Positions 15,943 through 25,527 of a DNA stretch of 47,912 nucleotides are shown here, piece by piece. The notes under the pieces were generated by a model. It did no database searches and was not told the DNA's origin. It was given only the letters and a program-made list of their open reading frames with translations. Both the position numbers and the translations under genes were made by a program. The DNA lies in contig PWYU01000008.1 in the NCBI GenBank assembly GCA_003567725.1, forward strand, positions 1 through 47,912, given 5' to 3'. Numbering within the stretch: the stretch's first letter is position 1; each line of letters begins with the position of its first letter. The DNA comes from Syntrophomonadaceae bacterium (GTDB lineage Bacteria > Bacillota > Dethiobacteria > DTU022).

Positions 15943-17043
15943 TTGAGTAGAAAAAGAAGTTTATGGAGTTTTCTATTTGTTGGGTTACTTTTATTCGTGC
16001 TTATTTTTGCTGGCTGTGCAGATGAACCTGCAGAGGATCCCGTTGATGAGCCAGATGAAGAAGTGGACGAGGATGTGGATGAAGAAGAAGAAGCAGAACC
16101 GGACGAAGATCTATATGAGGGTGATTTGCTCGCCAACTCGGTTTGGCCGGAAGATAACCACCAAACCAGGGCTTTGTATGAGCTTTCTGAAAGGCTTCAA
16201 GCAGCTACCGATGGTAGGGTAGGCTTCAATATTCAGTCCGGTGGTGCTTTAGGCTACACTGACCCTGAGCTAATTACGGGCGTTAGAGACGGCATCGTTC
16301 CCGTATCAACTATTATGGCCAGCGGTGCTGCTGGAGAAGAGCCGCTTTTGGACGTAACTACCTTGCCGTTCTTGCTGCGGGATTATGATGAAGCCCGGCT
16401 ATTTTATGACACATATAAACCCTATTTCAACGAAATACTGGAAGATAAATGGAACCAGAAACTGCTTCTGGTATCACCGTGGCCTGGAGCCGGAATTTGG
16501 ACCCAGCATCCGGTTGAATCCGTAGATGATATGGTAGGTTTAGAAACTCGAACTTACGATAGAAATGGGGCGCTCGTAATGGAAGCAGCTGGCGGCACGC
16601 CTCATCCCCTGCCTTTCAGTGAGGTTTACTCATCACTGGCAACCGGAGTAATTGATTCTGTAATCACCTCAACACCAACAGCAGTTGATGCCAAGTTCTG
16701 GGAAGTACTGGACTATTATACTCCCATGTTTATGACACTTGGTATGGAGATGTTTGTAATTAACATGGATGAGTTTAACGCGATGGATTCAGGAACCCAG
16801 GAAACCTTGCTTTCAGTTGCAGCAGAGCTGGAAGATGATTTATGGAACAACATCGCAGAAATTGACCGTGAAAACGAACAAATCTGTGTTGATAACGGTA
16901 TCGAAGTAGTTGAACCGCCTGACCAATACTTTGAAGACATCGCGGCGGTAACTAGTGAAATTCGTGAAGAGTGGCTCCAGGAACAAGCTCCTCCCGAGGC
17001 ACAGCAAATAGTAGATGAATTTAATGAAAAAGTCGGTCGCTAA
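15943..17043 (+). CDS. dctP: TRAP transporter substrate-binding lipoprotein
   Basis: This 366-residue DctP-family protein is the external receptor of a TRAP importer. The signal ends at IFAGC (Cys25), so the protein is lipid-anchored. A run of Asp/Glu residues from about 27 to 57 forms an acidic tether. The binding domain has the expected ENHQTRALYEL-type start, QSGGALGYTDPELITGVRDG, and the long helix near the end. TRAP receptors bind organic acids, usually through an arginine; VGLETRTYDRNG contains the likely residue. The TTG start follows AAGGAGGG at good spacing. It precedes the dctQ and dctM genes, with a hairpin in between. Confidence 0.93.
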   Translation: MSRKRSLWSFLFVGLLLFVLIFAGCADEPAEDPVDEPDEEVDEDVDEEEEAEPDEDLYEGDLLANSVWPEDNHQTRALYELSERLQAATDGRVGFNIQSGGALGYTDPELITGVRDGIVPVSTIMASGAAGEEPLLDVTTLPFLLRDYDEARLFYDTYKPYFNEILEDKWNQKLLLVSPWPGAGIWTQHPVESVDDMVGLETRTYDRNGALVMEAAGGTPHPLPFSEVYSSLATGVIDSVITSTPTAVDAKFWEVLDYYTPMFMTLGMEMFVINMDEFNAMDSGTQETLLSVAAELEDDLWNNIAEIDRENEQICVDNGIEVVEPPDQYFEDIAAVTSEIREEWLQEQAPPEAQQIVDEFNEKVGR

Positions 17044-17059
17044 TTAGAGAATAATTTAA

Positions 17060-17099
17060 AAGCATAGGCCTGACTTAATTAATAGTTAGGCCTATGCTT
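17060..17099 (+). other. Intercistronic hairpin between dctP and dctQ
   Basis: AGCATAGGCCTGAC (17061-17074) and GTTAGGCCTATGCT (17085-17098) pair with one G-T wobble, and an additional A-T pair extends the stem to about 15 bp around a 10-base loop. No T-run follows, so it is not a standard terminator. Such hairpins often stabilise the upstream message or reduce read-through, so that more binding protein than permease is made. This role is inferred. Confidence 0.6.
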
Positions 17100-17120
17100 A
17101 GTAATGAAAAGGAGCAGGTA

Positions 17121-17651
17121 ATGATGGAAAAGTTTGTTAATTTTATAGACCGCCTTTCTAATTCTTTTGGTGTTATTGCTGCTATACTTGTTATGATTGG
17201 ACTGACCCTGATTCTTGTTGAAGTAGTAATTCGAGGGACTTTTGGAGGCACTCTTTACATTACCCTTGAATATGTCAGATACATTACCAGTGCCGTAACC
17301 TTTTTAGCGCTGGGATATACACTAAAAGAAAAAGGTCACATCAGGGTTAATTTCTTACATGAAAGACTAACCGATCGACAAAGAAATTTGCTTAATATGT
17401 ATGCTTTTTTGGTGGGCTTCATCGTAGCATCCTTACTGACCATCACCTCATTCGGTTTCTTTTACGGGCACCTACTAAGTGGAAGTACAGCTTATACTCT
17501 TTCCCAAACCCCTATGGCCATTCCGACGTTCTTTTTGCCGGTCGGTCTATTAATATTTACATTACAGTTTGTTGCGGAATTTTTCCGTTCCATAATACTT
17601 CTAAAGACCGGACAAACAAGCGAAGTTGAGTCAAGCGCTCTGGGGCGCTAA
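17121..17651 (+). CDS. dctQ: TRAP transporter small permease subunit
   Basis: This is a DctQ-type membrane protein of 176 residues with four hydrophobic segments. The conserved region around ITLEYVRYITSAVTFLALGYTLKEKGHIRVNF lies between spans 2 and 3 (family signature KGHIRV). I chose the ATG at 17121, with AAGGAGC just upstream. An earlier in-frame ATG at 17094 lies inside the right arm of the dctP-dctQ hairpin. It pairs with the large permease encoded next to make a sodium- or proton-driven importer. Confidence 0.9.
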   Translation: MMEKFVNFIDRLSNSFGVIAAILVMIGLTLILVEVVIRGTFGGTLYITLEYVRYITSAVTFLALGYTLKEKGHIRVNFLHERLTDRQRNLLNMYAFLVGFIVASLLTITSFGFFYGHLLSGSTAYTLSQTPMAIPTFFLPVGLLIFTLQFVAEFFRSIILLKTGQTSEVESSALGR

Positions 17652-17685
17652 GGCGAAACAGAGCTTACATCAGGAGGTTGAAATA

Positions 17686-18987
17686 TTGGATCCGATATAT
17701 GTAATTTCCCTTACTTTGATTGTAATCCTTGCTTTTTTTCTTGTAAGCACGGTCTGGATAGCGGTTACATTGTTTATTGTCGGCCTGCTCGGTATCACCA
17801 TTTTTACAGATTTTGATGCCATGAAAATAATGGCTAACATATTATGGGGCAGCACTGCTCAATCGAGCTTATTCGCACTGCCTCTGTTTGTTTTAATGGG
17901 AGAAGTAATTTTCCGCAGCAAAATGTCAGCAAACTTGTTTGCAGGTTTAAATCCCTTGTTACATAAACTGCCAGGCCGATTATTGCATGTTACTGTGGTG
18001 GCTTCTGCAATGTTTGCTGCAGTAAGCGGTTCTTCAGCAGCAACCTGCGCTACAGTAGGTAAAATTGTCTTGCCGGAAATGGATGCCAGAAACTATGACC
18101 GGAAAATGGTTTTTGCCATCCTGGGAGGCTCAGGTACCCTTGGCTTTCTAATTCCACCCAGTATGGTTATGATTGTTTACGGTATTACTGCTAATGTCAG
18201 CATCGGGCAGCTTTTTATTGCAGGGCTTATCCCGGGAGCTATGATAGCTGCCATCTTTATGCTTTATATAATCATTCGTGCCCTTATCAATCCTAATCTC
18301 GCTCCTGCCGACGATGCCACTTATACCGGGAAAGACTATCTCAGATCGATACCGCTGGTTCTGCCTGTTTTCCTGCTGATCGGAGCAGTCCTGGGCAGTA
18401 TTTATTTAGGATGGGCTACACCTACCGAAGCCGCTGCTGTTGGCGTTTTTGGCGCTTTCATATTCGCCTATTTCAACAAAGCTTTAAAATGGGATAATTT
18501 TAAGGAAGCATTAATGGGATCGATAAAAACAGCCTGCATGATTATGTTTATCGTGGCCAGTGCTTCTTTTATATCAGTGGTTGTAGGTTACCTGGGTATT
18601 CCCAGGATGTTAACTCAAACTATAGCCGAAATGGGTTTATCTCCTTACATGCTGCTTGTAATTTTATCGATAATGTATCTTATCCTGGGCTGCTTGCTGG
18701 ATGGTTTTTCCATGGTCGTTATGAGTATTCCTATCGCCCTACCCCTGATCACTTTTGCCGGCTTTGATCCACTTTGGTTCGGTATATATCTTGTTATAAT
18801 GATACAAATATCTCAGATTACGCCTCCTATCGGTTTTAACCTTTTTGTAATTAACGGAATTACCGACGAAAATATATTTAAAATTGCCCAGGCTGTGATT
18901 CCGGTTTTTATTTTAATGTTGGTGGCGGTTGCTATAATAGCTATCTATCCTGAAATTGTGTTGTTCTTACCAGGGTTGATGTGGTAA
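17686..18987 (+). CDS. dctM: TRAP transporter large permease subunit
   Basis: This 433-residue DctM protein is very hydrophobic, with about 11-12 spans. Family regions are visible: FALPLFVLMGEVIFRS, AAVSGSSAATCATVGKI, GGSGTLGFLIPPSMVMIVYG and QITPPIGFNLFVI. The preferred start is TTG at 17686, because AGGAGGT lies 7 bases before it. The open frame to 17626 would overlap dctQ and add a non-family N terminus. It completes a three-gene TRAP importer, which probably supplies the substrate of the surrounding enzymes. Confidence 0.93.
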   Translation: MDPIYVISLTLIVILAFFLVSTVWIAVTLFIVGLLGITIFTDFDAMKIMANILWGSTAQSSLFALPLFVLMGEVIFRSKMSANLFAGLNPLLHKLPGRLLHVTVVASAMFAAVSGSSAATCATVGKIVLPEMDARNYDRKMVFAILGGSGTLGFLIPPSMVMIVYGITANVSIGQLFIAGLIPGAMIAAIFMLYIIIRALINPNLAPADDATYTGKDYLRSIPLVLPVFLLIGAVLGSIYLGWATPTEAAAVGVFGAFIFAYFNKALKWDNFKEALMGSIKTACMIMFIVASASFISVVVGYLGIPRMLTQTIAEMGLSPYMLLVILSIMYLILGCLLDGFSMVVMSIPIALPLITFAGFDPLWFGIYLVIMIQISQITPPIGFNLFVINGITDENIFKIAQAVIPVFILMLVAVAIIAIYPEIVLFLPGLMW

Positions 18988-19085
18988 TGACAATTTGAGT
19001 GTTGCTGAATATGTTGCAATAGCTAAGTTATTCGTAACAGTATATCTGTAATAATTAATCTAAAGGAGGTTAAATTGGTTTAAAT

Positions 19086-21176
19086 ATGAATAATAATGGG
19101 ACCTATCGTTTAGGAGTTGACATCGGAGGCACATTTACAGATTTTGTTTTAATTAAGGAGGAGACCGGGGAAAACAGGATCGGTAAGAATTTAACCACGC
19201 CCGAAGATCCATCAGAAGGAGTAATTACCGGTCTTACGAACCTTATTGAAGAAGAGAAAATTGATCCCCACCAGATTTCAACGATAGTCCACGGGACCAC
19301 CCTGGTAACCAATGCTTTAATTGAGAGAAAAGGTTCGAAAACGGGCCTGCTTACCACGGAGGGATTTAGGGATACATTAGAAATTGCCAACCAGTACCGT
19401 TTTGATCCTTATGATGTGTACCTGGAAAAACCGGAGCCCTTGGTACCCAGGAACCTGCGTTTTACCTTGGATGAAAGAGTATTGGCGGATGGAACTGTTT
19501 CCAAGCCTTTGGATCGTGGTGAATTGGAAGAACGGGTTAGGAAGTTCCAAAAGATGGGTGTCGAAGCAATTGCTATTTGTTTTATGAACAGTTTCATAAA
19601 TGGTGTCCATGAAAAAGAAGCTCTAAAAATCATTAATGAAACTGCTCCTGAAATGTATGTTTCTATCTCTTCAGAGGTAATACCAGAAATACGTGAATAT
19701 GAAAGAACTTCAACAACAGTAGCTAACGTTTTTGTTAAAGCCACAGTAGAAAGATATTTACAAAAAGTAACCCAAAGATTACAAGAACTCGGATTTGAAG
19801 GCAATTTTTTCATGATGCTATCTAATGGTGGAATTTGTACTGTAGAAACTGCCTGTGAATTTCCTGTTCGGATATTGGAATCCGGCCCTGCTGCCGGTGC
19901 CCTGGCAGCTGCAATGTACGGTGAAAAAGGTTCTTTTCCCAACGTTCTTTCATTTGATATGGGAGGAACTACCGCTAAATCTTGTATTATCGAAAATAAT
20001 ACGCCATTAAAGGTTAACGAATTTGAAGTGGCACGAGTTTATCGCTTTAAAAAGGGAAGCGGTCTGCCAATTAAAGCTTCTGTAATAGAAATGATTGAAA
20101 TTGGAGCCGGGGGCGGCAGCATGGCCTATATTGATAAATTCGGACTATTGAAGGTAGGCCCTCATAGCGCCGGCTCCAATCCCGGTCCGGTAAGCTATGG
20201 GCTTGGTGGAACTGAACCTACGGTTACCGATGCTGATTTAATGTTAGGATATCTTGATCCAAATTTCTTCCTGGGTGGAAAGATGAAATTGGATAAAGAT
20301 GCGGCATATAAGGCTATGAAAGAAAAAATAGCTGACCCGCTTGGAATTGATCCTGTAGAGGCAGCATGGGGAATACACAAAGTAGTAAATGAGAACATGT
20401 CAAATGCCGCTCGAATTCATGCCATTGAATATGGCAAGGATCTGGCCCAGTTCCCCCTCTTTGCTTTCGGAGGGGCAGGTCCCGTCCATGCCTACAATGT
20501 TGCCAGAAATCTAGGAGTTGATGCAGTTGCTCTTCCTTTAGGTGCCGGGACCACCTCCGCACTTGGTCTTTTATGTGCTCCGCTTGCCTTTGATTATGTG
20601 CGCAGCTATTATGGGCGTTTAGATTCTATAGATTGGCAAGAAGTAAATCGCTTTTTTGATGAAATGATCAAAGAGGGTAAGGAACTTTTAGTTAAAGCAG
20701 GACTAAAAGAGGAGGATATTAAAGTTAGCAGATCTTGTGACATGAGATATGTCGGTCAGGGTCATGAGGCAAACGTGTTCCTGCCTGAAGGAGAACTGCA
20801 TGAAGGAAGAATTGAGGAACTGGAAGCTGTTTTTGAAAAAACTTATCAAGAGCTATACCACCAATCAGGCCCGGATATGCCGCTTGAAGCTTTGACCTGG
20901 CGTGTATCATTAAGCGGTCCCAAGCCTCAAATCCCATTAGAAAGTTTTAAAAAAGATGATTATGAAAAAGCCTTAAAGGGTGAAAGGGAAGTTTACTTTG
21001 ATGAACAGGGGGGTTTTATAAAAACCCCCGTATATGATCGTTATCTTTTGGGCTTTGGATTTCAAACTCAGGGGCCTGCTGTTTTTGAAGAACACGAGTC
21101 TACAGTTGTGGTAGGGATAGAAGCAAAAGACATAAAAATAGATGAACAAAATAATTTGATCGTGAGGTGGAGCTAA
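19086..21176 (+). CDS. hyuA: Hydantoinase A / oxoprolinase subunit (ATP-dependent lactamase)
   Basis: This 696-residue HyuA-family protein is the ATP-binding subunit of enzymes such as N-methylhydantoinase, bacterial 5-oxoprolinase-like proteins and acetone carboxylase. The ASKHA ATPase motifs are clear: LGVDIGGTFTDFV at residues 8-21, the HGTTLVTNALIERKG loop, FDMGGTTAK near 296, and IEIGAGGGSMAYID. The family opens a cyclic amide by phosphorylating its carbonyl oxygen. AAGGAGGT lies about 15 bases before the ATG. hyuB follows after 1 base. The separate pxpBAC-type genes downstream encode an unrelated solution to a similar reaction, so the two probably act on different lactams or steps. Confidence 0.9.
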   Translation: MNNNGTYRLGVDIGGTFTDFVLIKEETGENRIGKNLTTPEDPSEGVITGLTNLIEEEKIDPHQISTIVHGTTLVTNALIERKGSKTGLLTTEGFRDTLEIANQYRFDPYDVYLEKPEPLVPRNLRFTLDERVLADGTVSKPLDRGELEERVRKFQKMGVEAIAICFMNSFINGVHEKEALKIINETAPEMYVSISSEVIPEIREYERTSTTVANVFVKATVERYLQKVTQRLQELGFEGNFFMMLSNGGICTVETACEFPVRILESGPAAGALAAAMYGEKGSFPNVLSFDMGGTTAKSCIIENNTPLKVNEFEVARVYRFKKGSGLPIKASVIEMIEIGAGGGSMAYIDKFGLLKVGPHSAGSNPGPVSYGLGGTEPTVTDADLMLGYLDPNFFLGGKMKLDKDAAYKAMKEKIADPLGIDPVEAAWGIHKVVNENMSNAARIHAIEYGKDLAQFPLFAFGGAGPVHAYNVARNLGVDAVALPLGAGTTSALGLLCAPLAFDYVRSYYGRLDSIDWQEVNRFFDEMIKEGKELLVKAGLKEEDIKVSRSCDMRYVGQGHEANVFLPEGELHEGRIEELEAVFEKTYQELYHQSGPDMPLEALTWRVSLSGPKPQIPLESFKKDDYEKALKGEREVYFDEQGGFIKTPVYDRYLLGFGFQTQGPAVFEEHESTVVVGIEAKDIKIDEQNNLIVRWS

Positions 21177-21177
21177 T

Positions 21178-22875
21178 ATGAGCGATGTTAAACTAGATGC
21201 GATTCAACTGGAAATCCTCTGGAACAGGCTTCTTGCTATTGTCGAAGAGCAGGCCCGGGCGTTGATGCATACTGCTTTTACAACAATTGTCAGAGAATCT
21301 GGTGACTTGTCAGCTGGTATATTTGATCCCTCCGGGAATATGATTGCTCAGGCTGTGACAGGAACTCCCGGTCATATAAATTCAATGGCTATCTGTATAA
21401 ATTATTTTATGGATGCTTTTCCAGAAAGTGAACTGGAGCCGGGTGATGTTTTGATTACCAATGACCCCTGGTATACTTCCGGGCACCTTCATGATTTTAC
21501 AGTTGTCACCCCAATCTTTAAAGAGGGCAAGCTGGTTGCTTATTCCGCAAATACGACGCATGTTCTTGATATTGGGGGAATAGGTTTCAGTACTGATGCG
21601 CGGGATGTTTACCAGGAAGGGCTTTATGTCCCCATAATGAAAATCTATAAGGCCGGCAAGCGAAATGATGAGCTTTTTGAGATCATAGAAAAAAACGTAA
21701 GAGCTCCCAGACCTGTTTTAGGTGACCTGTATGCCCAGTTTGTTTGTAATAATGTGGGTGGAGCCCGCTTGCTGGAAATGATGGGCGAGTTCGGATTAGA
21801 TTCTATTCAGCCTTTAGGCAATGAAATTATTAAACGCACTGAAAAAGCGATGAGGGAAAGTATCCGTACTATACCTGACGGTGTATACACCCAAAATATC
21901 TTAACAGATGGTTTTGATACACCTATTGTTATAAATGCAACAGTAACTGTATCCGGTGACGAAATAACAGTTGATTATGATGGTTCTTCCCCTCAAAGCG
22001 ACCGGGGGATCAATGTTGTTTTAAATTATACAAAGGCATACACAACTTTTGGTTTAAAATGCCTGGTAAGCCCTGATGTGCCTAATAATGAAGGCAGTTT
22101 TCGCCCTATAAAAACTACGGCTCCCGAAGGTTCTATATTGAACCCAAAACGACCGGCTCCGGTCGGGGCGCGCCATAATATAGGGCATTTTCTTTCCGGT
22201 GTTGTGATTGGCGCAATTTCCAAGGCTCTACCTGAAAAAGGTATGGCCGATGGTTATGACAGCCTTTGGATTACCCAGCTAAGTGGAGTATCGGATAAAG
22301 AAGAACCTTTTTCGGCAGTTATTTTTTCTGTAGGGGGAACAGGGGCGTTGCCTGGTAAAGATGGCCTTTCTGCCACACCATTTCCCAGTAATGTTCGTGG
22401 TGTCTCTGCAGAAGTGCTTGAAAGTGTTTATCCATTGTTTATTAAACAGAAGGAATTGTGGCCGGATTCCGCCGGGGCTGGTTGTTACCGGGGTGGATTC
22501 GGGCATATCATGGAAATATATGTTAACAGTGATAAGCCTTACTTGTTGGCACCCATGTACGATAGAACTGAACATCCAGCGCAGGGCATTGTTGGAGGTA
22601 AAGAAGGAAGTCCGGGAATAGCCATGCTTCATACCGGGGAAAAATTACATCCCAAAAGAAGGCTTGATGTTGAACCTGAAAAGGGTATTATTATAAAACT
22701 TCCAGGCGGGGGAGGTTACGGTAATCCTTATGAACGTGACCCTTACAAAGTCTTAGAAGATGTAATCAGTGAAATGGTATCAATTGAGAAAGCAGCCGAA
22801 GACTACGGTGTGGCAATTAATCCTCAAACCCTTGAAATAGACTGGGGAAAAACCAAAAAGATAAGAAACGGCTAG
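21178..22875 (+). CDS. hyuB: Hydantoinase B / oxoprolinase subunit
   Basis: This 565-residue HyuB-family protein is the partner of HyuA and carries the hydrolytic site in this enzyme group. Family features include TNDPWYTSGHLHDFTVV near residue 97, GTPGHINSM, the ARHNIGHFLSG region and PGGGGYGNPYER near the end. Its length is normal. The start ATG is right after the hyuA stop, which suggests equimolar synthesis. Known members open hydantoins, N-methylhydantoin or 5-oxoproline with ATP. Which ring is used here cannot be told from the sequence. Confidence 0.9.
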   Translation: MSDVKLDAIQLEILWNRLLAIVEEQARALMHTAFTTIVRESGDLSAGIFDPSGNMIAQAVTGTPGHINSMAICINYFMDAFPESELEPGDVLITNDPWYTSGHLHDFTVVTPIFKEGKLVAYSANTTHVLDIGGIGFSTDARDVYQEGLYVPIMKIYKAGKRNDELFEIIEKNVRAPRPVLGDLYAQFVCNNVGGARLLEMMGEFGLDSIQPLGNEIIKRTEKAMRESIRTIPDGVYTQNILTDGFDTPIVINATVTVSGDEITVDYDGSSPQSDRGINVVLNYTKAYTTFGLKCLVSPDVPNNEGSFRPIKTTAPEGSILNPKRPAPVGARHNIGHFLSGVVIGAISKALPEKGMADGYDSLWITQLSGVSDKEEPFSAVIFSVGGTGALPGKDGLSATPFPSNVRGVSAEVLESVYPLFIKQKELWPDSAGAGCYRGGFGHIMEIYVNSDKPYLLAPMYDRTEHPAQGIVGGKEGSPGIAMLHTGEKLHPKRRLDVEPEKGIIIKLPGGGGYGNPYERDPYKVLEDVISEMVSIEKAAEDYGVAINPQTLEIDWGKTKKIRNG

Positions 22876-22955
22876 TCATTAAATCCTAAATACTGATCAG
22901 TGATTGACTGGTTTCCAAAAAATGAAGGCGCAATTGGAATAGAGGTGGTATTGTA

Positions 22956-23717
22956 ATGAACTTAGAAGTAAATCTTACCGGGAAAACGGCTCTTGTTGTT
23001 GGAGGCAGTCGTGGGATTGGTAGAGCAATTAGCCTTAAATTAGCTGAGGCAGGCGCAGATGTAGCTGTAGCAGCTCGAACAAGCCAGGGGATAGATCATA
23101 TCAAAAAAGAAATCGAAGCACTAAGCGCCTCATTTTTGGGAATTCCTTGTGATATCAGGGAAACAAGCCAGATATCTAAGATGGTAGATGATGTTAATGC
23201 CTGGAAGGGTAGAATTGATCTCATGGTTAATTCTGCAGGCGTTAATATACCGACTCCAGTGCTTGAAGTTAACGAAGATATATGGGATAAAACTATCGAT
23301 ATCAACCTTAAGGGGGCTTTCTTCTGCTGCCAGGCTGTAGCTAACAAAATGGTTTCTCAAAAAACCGGAAAGATTATTAATATAACTTCGCAACTTGCTT
23401 TTGTGGCTTATGAGGGTAGATCGGTTTACTGTGCCAGTAAAAGTGGGCTGGCTCATATGTCCAAGGTTTTTGCCCTTGAATTAGCCCCTTATAACATACA
23501 GGTTAACTGTATAGCACCAACTTTTACCAGGACTCCCATGACTGAAGCTGTTTTTAATGATCCGGAAGCTTATCAAAAGGTAATTAGCCGTATACCATTG
23601 GGCAGGGCCGGGGAACCAGAAGATTATACCGGGGCAGTGTTATATCTTGCATCCGATTCTGCCAACCTGGTTACGGGAACAACTCTGCTAATTGATGGTG
23701 GTTGGACAATCGAATAG
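22956..23717 (+). CDS. SDR-family NAD(P)-dependent oxidoreductase
   Basis: This is a classical short-chain dehydrogenase of 253 residues. It has the GGSRGIGRA nucleotide motif at 16-24, NSAG at 92-95, and the catalytic Ser145-Tyr158-Lys162 triad (ITSQ, then VYCASK). The end, GTTLLIDGGWTIE, is typical of the FabG-like group. The gene sits between the two lactam hydrolase systems. It may oxidise or reduce a hydroxyl/keto group of the island's substrate. The cofactor preference is uncertain; FabG-like fatty acid synthesis is unlikely in this setting. Confidence 0.88.
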   Translation: MNLEVNLTGKTALVVGGSRGIGRAISLKLAEAGADVAVAARTSQGIDHIKKEIEALSASFLGIPCDIRETSQISKMVDDVNAWKGRIDLMVNSAGVNIPTPVLEVNEDIWDKTIDINLKGAFFCCQAVANKMVSQKTGKIINITSQLAFVAYEGRSVYCASKSGLAHMSKVFALELAPYNIQVNCIAPTFTRTPMTEAVFNDPEAYQKVISRIPLGRAGEPEDYTGAVLYLASDSANLVTGTTLLIDGGWTIE

Positions 23718-23782
23718 TGCTGAGTTTTGCTTCAATAATTCTGGTTTGTTACTCGGACAAGAAAATTTTGGGGGAAAGAAGA

Positions 23783-24487
23783 ATGGAAGAGGAAGTTAGG
23801 TACATTCACGCGAGTGATTGTGCTTTGATTGTTTCTTTTGGTGAGGATATTTATGAGACAGTAAATAAAAAAGTATTTGCATTATGGAAAGCGATCGAAA
23901 GAGAGCAAGTTAAAGGGGTAGTTGAAGTTGTTCCAACCTACCGGGATTTATGTATTTCCTACAATCCACTGGAACAAACTACTGATCATCTAATTGAAAT
24001 ATGTAATCATTTAATAAAGAATTTAAGTTATAAAGAAGAAAGTGAAAGAAGGGTCATTGAAGTGCCTGTTGTTTATGGGGGGGAATATGGGCCTGATTTG
24101 GAATATATTGCAGAACTACATAATTTAACTCCTGAAAAAGTAATAGAGTTGCACAGCGCTCCAGAATACAGGATTTACATGGTAGGATTTGCCCCGGGTT
24201 TTCCATACCTGGGTGGATTGGACGAAAGATTGCATACGCCGCGGCGTGAGGTGCCAAATCCCCGTGTTCCAACAGGTTCTGTGGGAATTGGCGGAAAGCA
24301 AACCAATGTTCTAACCATTACTGGTCCCAGCGGGTGGTGGTATATAGGAAAAACTCCCCTCGTCTTTGCCGATGTTAATAAGGATGATCCCACGTTAATA
24401 AAACCAGGAGATTATATAAAATTTGCTCCAATAAAACCAGAGGAATTTGAACTCTACGGTGATGAAAATAAAGGGAGTAATCATTAA
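23783..24487 (+). CDS. pxpB: 5-oxoprolinase subunit PxpB (KipI family)
   Basis: This 234-residue protein belongs to the KipI/allophanate-hydrolase subunit 1 family. It has MVGFAPGFPYLGG, TPRREVPNPRVPTGSVGIGG and the closing GPSGWWYIGKTPL. I chose ATG 23783, preceded by GGGGGAAAG; the open frame from 23702 overlaps the SDR gene and adds unrelated sequence. In known bacteria PxpA, PxpB and PxpC together hydrolyse 5-oxoproline to glutamate with ATP. Its stop overlaps the pxpC start. Confidence 0.9.
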   Translation: MEEEVRYIHASDCALIVSFGEDIYETVNKKVFALWKAIEREQVKGVVEVVPTYRDLCISYNPLEQTTDHLIEICNHLIKNLSYKEESERRVIEVPVVYGGEYGPDLEYIAELHNLTPEKVIELHSAPEYRIYMVGFAPGFPYLGGLDERLHTPRREVPNPRVPTGSVGIGGKQTNVLTITGPSGWWYIGKTPLVFADVNKDDPTLIKPGDYIKFAPIKPEEFELYGDENKGSNH

Positions 24488-25527
24488 TGAGTGTCCATTT
24501 TTTAGAAGTTTTACAACCGGGTATATTAACCACGGTTCAAGATACAGGTCGTTTTAAATATCAAAGACTTGGTTATACCCAATCAGGCGCAATGGATGAT
24601 TATGCACTGCGAGTAGGCAATCGGTTGGTTGACAATCCAGAAAATGAAGCCGGCCTTGAAATGACCTATGTCGGTGAGGAGTTTTTAATATTAACCGATG
24701 CAATGATAGCCATAACAGGGGCTGATTTTTCTCCTGAAGTTGATGGCACCGCTATACCGATGTGGCAATCTGTTAATGTTGAAAAAAACAGTTTTTTAAG
24801 TTTTAAGGAAAGGAAGTACGGGGTTCGAGCATATATATGCGTAAAAGGCGGTTTTGATGTACCGCGCGTTTTGGGCAGCAAATCTACTGATCTTAAATCT
24901 TCATTCGGTGGCTATGAAGGAAGGAAATTAAAAGCTGGTGATATTCTTTCCATTCCGAAAATGTCAGTGGATTCCGGAAATATCAATAATAAGTTTCCCG
25001 AGGAGCTGGTTGAACAAAATTACCGTTGGTATGATGAACCGCAAGAAATAAAAGTGACGCTGGGTCCGGATACGGATAACTTTACCGAAAAAGGTTATAA
25101 AACTTTACTGGAAAGTGAATATGAGATCAGTGAAAAACTGGATCGGCAGGGTTATCAATTGATTGGTTCCAAAATTGAACACAGTTCAAAAAGTCCCAAC
25201 ATAATAACAAATTTTACTTCACTTGGAGCTGTCCAGGTCCCGGGTGCAGGAACCCCTATAATTTTAATGAAAGACAGGCAAACTTCAGGTGGTTACGCAA
25301 AGATAGCTAATGTGATCAGCGCCGATATAAGTAAGCTTGCCCAGAGAGGGTTGGGGGAAAAAATATCTTTTACTTCGGTCGATATAAGCCGGGCGAGGGA
25401 ATTGTTTATTAATTACGAAAGCATTGTTAGTAAAACAAAGCTGGAACCCCTGGTGGACCATTTAATTTTTAGGGTCCAGGTAGATAACGAGAACTACATT
25501 GTTCATATTAAGGAGGTAGATAGCTGA
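24487..25527 (+). CDS. pxpC: 5-oxoprolinase subunit PxpC (KipA / carboxyltransferase-like family)
   Basis: This 346-residue protein matches the KipA/allophanate hydrolase subunit 2 family. It begins LEVLQPGILTTVQDTGR, then has GYTQSGAMDDYALRVGNRL near 35 and TDLKSSFGGYEGR near 130; the end contains VQVPGAGTPIILMKDRQT and GYAKIANVI. It works with PxpB and PxpA in ATP-dependent ring opening of 5-oxoproline. Start and stop overlap the neighbouring genes by 1 base each, a sign of tight translational coupling. Confidence 0.9.
   Translation: MSVHFLEVLQPGILTTVQDTGRFKYQRLGYTQSGAMDDYALRVGNRLVDNPENEAGLEMTYVGEEFLILTDAMIAITGADFSPEVDGTAIPMWQSVNVEKNSFLSFKERKYGVRAYICVKGGFDVPRVLGSKSTDLKSSFGGYEGRKLKAGDILSIPKMSVDSGNINNKFPEELVEQNYRWYDEPQEIKVTLGPDTDNFTEKGYKTLLESEYEISEKLDRQGYQLIGSKIEHSSKSPNIITNFTSLGAVQVPGAGTPIILMKDRQTSGGYAKIANVISADISKLAQRGLGEKISFTSVDISRARELFINYESIVSKTKLEPLVDHLIFRVQVDNENYIVHIKEVDS

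Noticed and set aside
23702-23782. Upstream extension of PxpB overlapping the SDR gene
   Set aside because: It adds about 27 residues not seen in the KipI family and has no ribosome site; the ATG at 23783 does.
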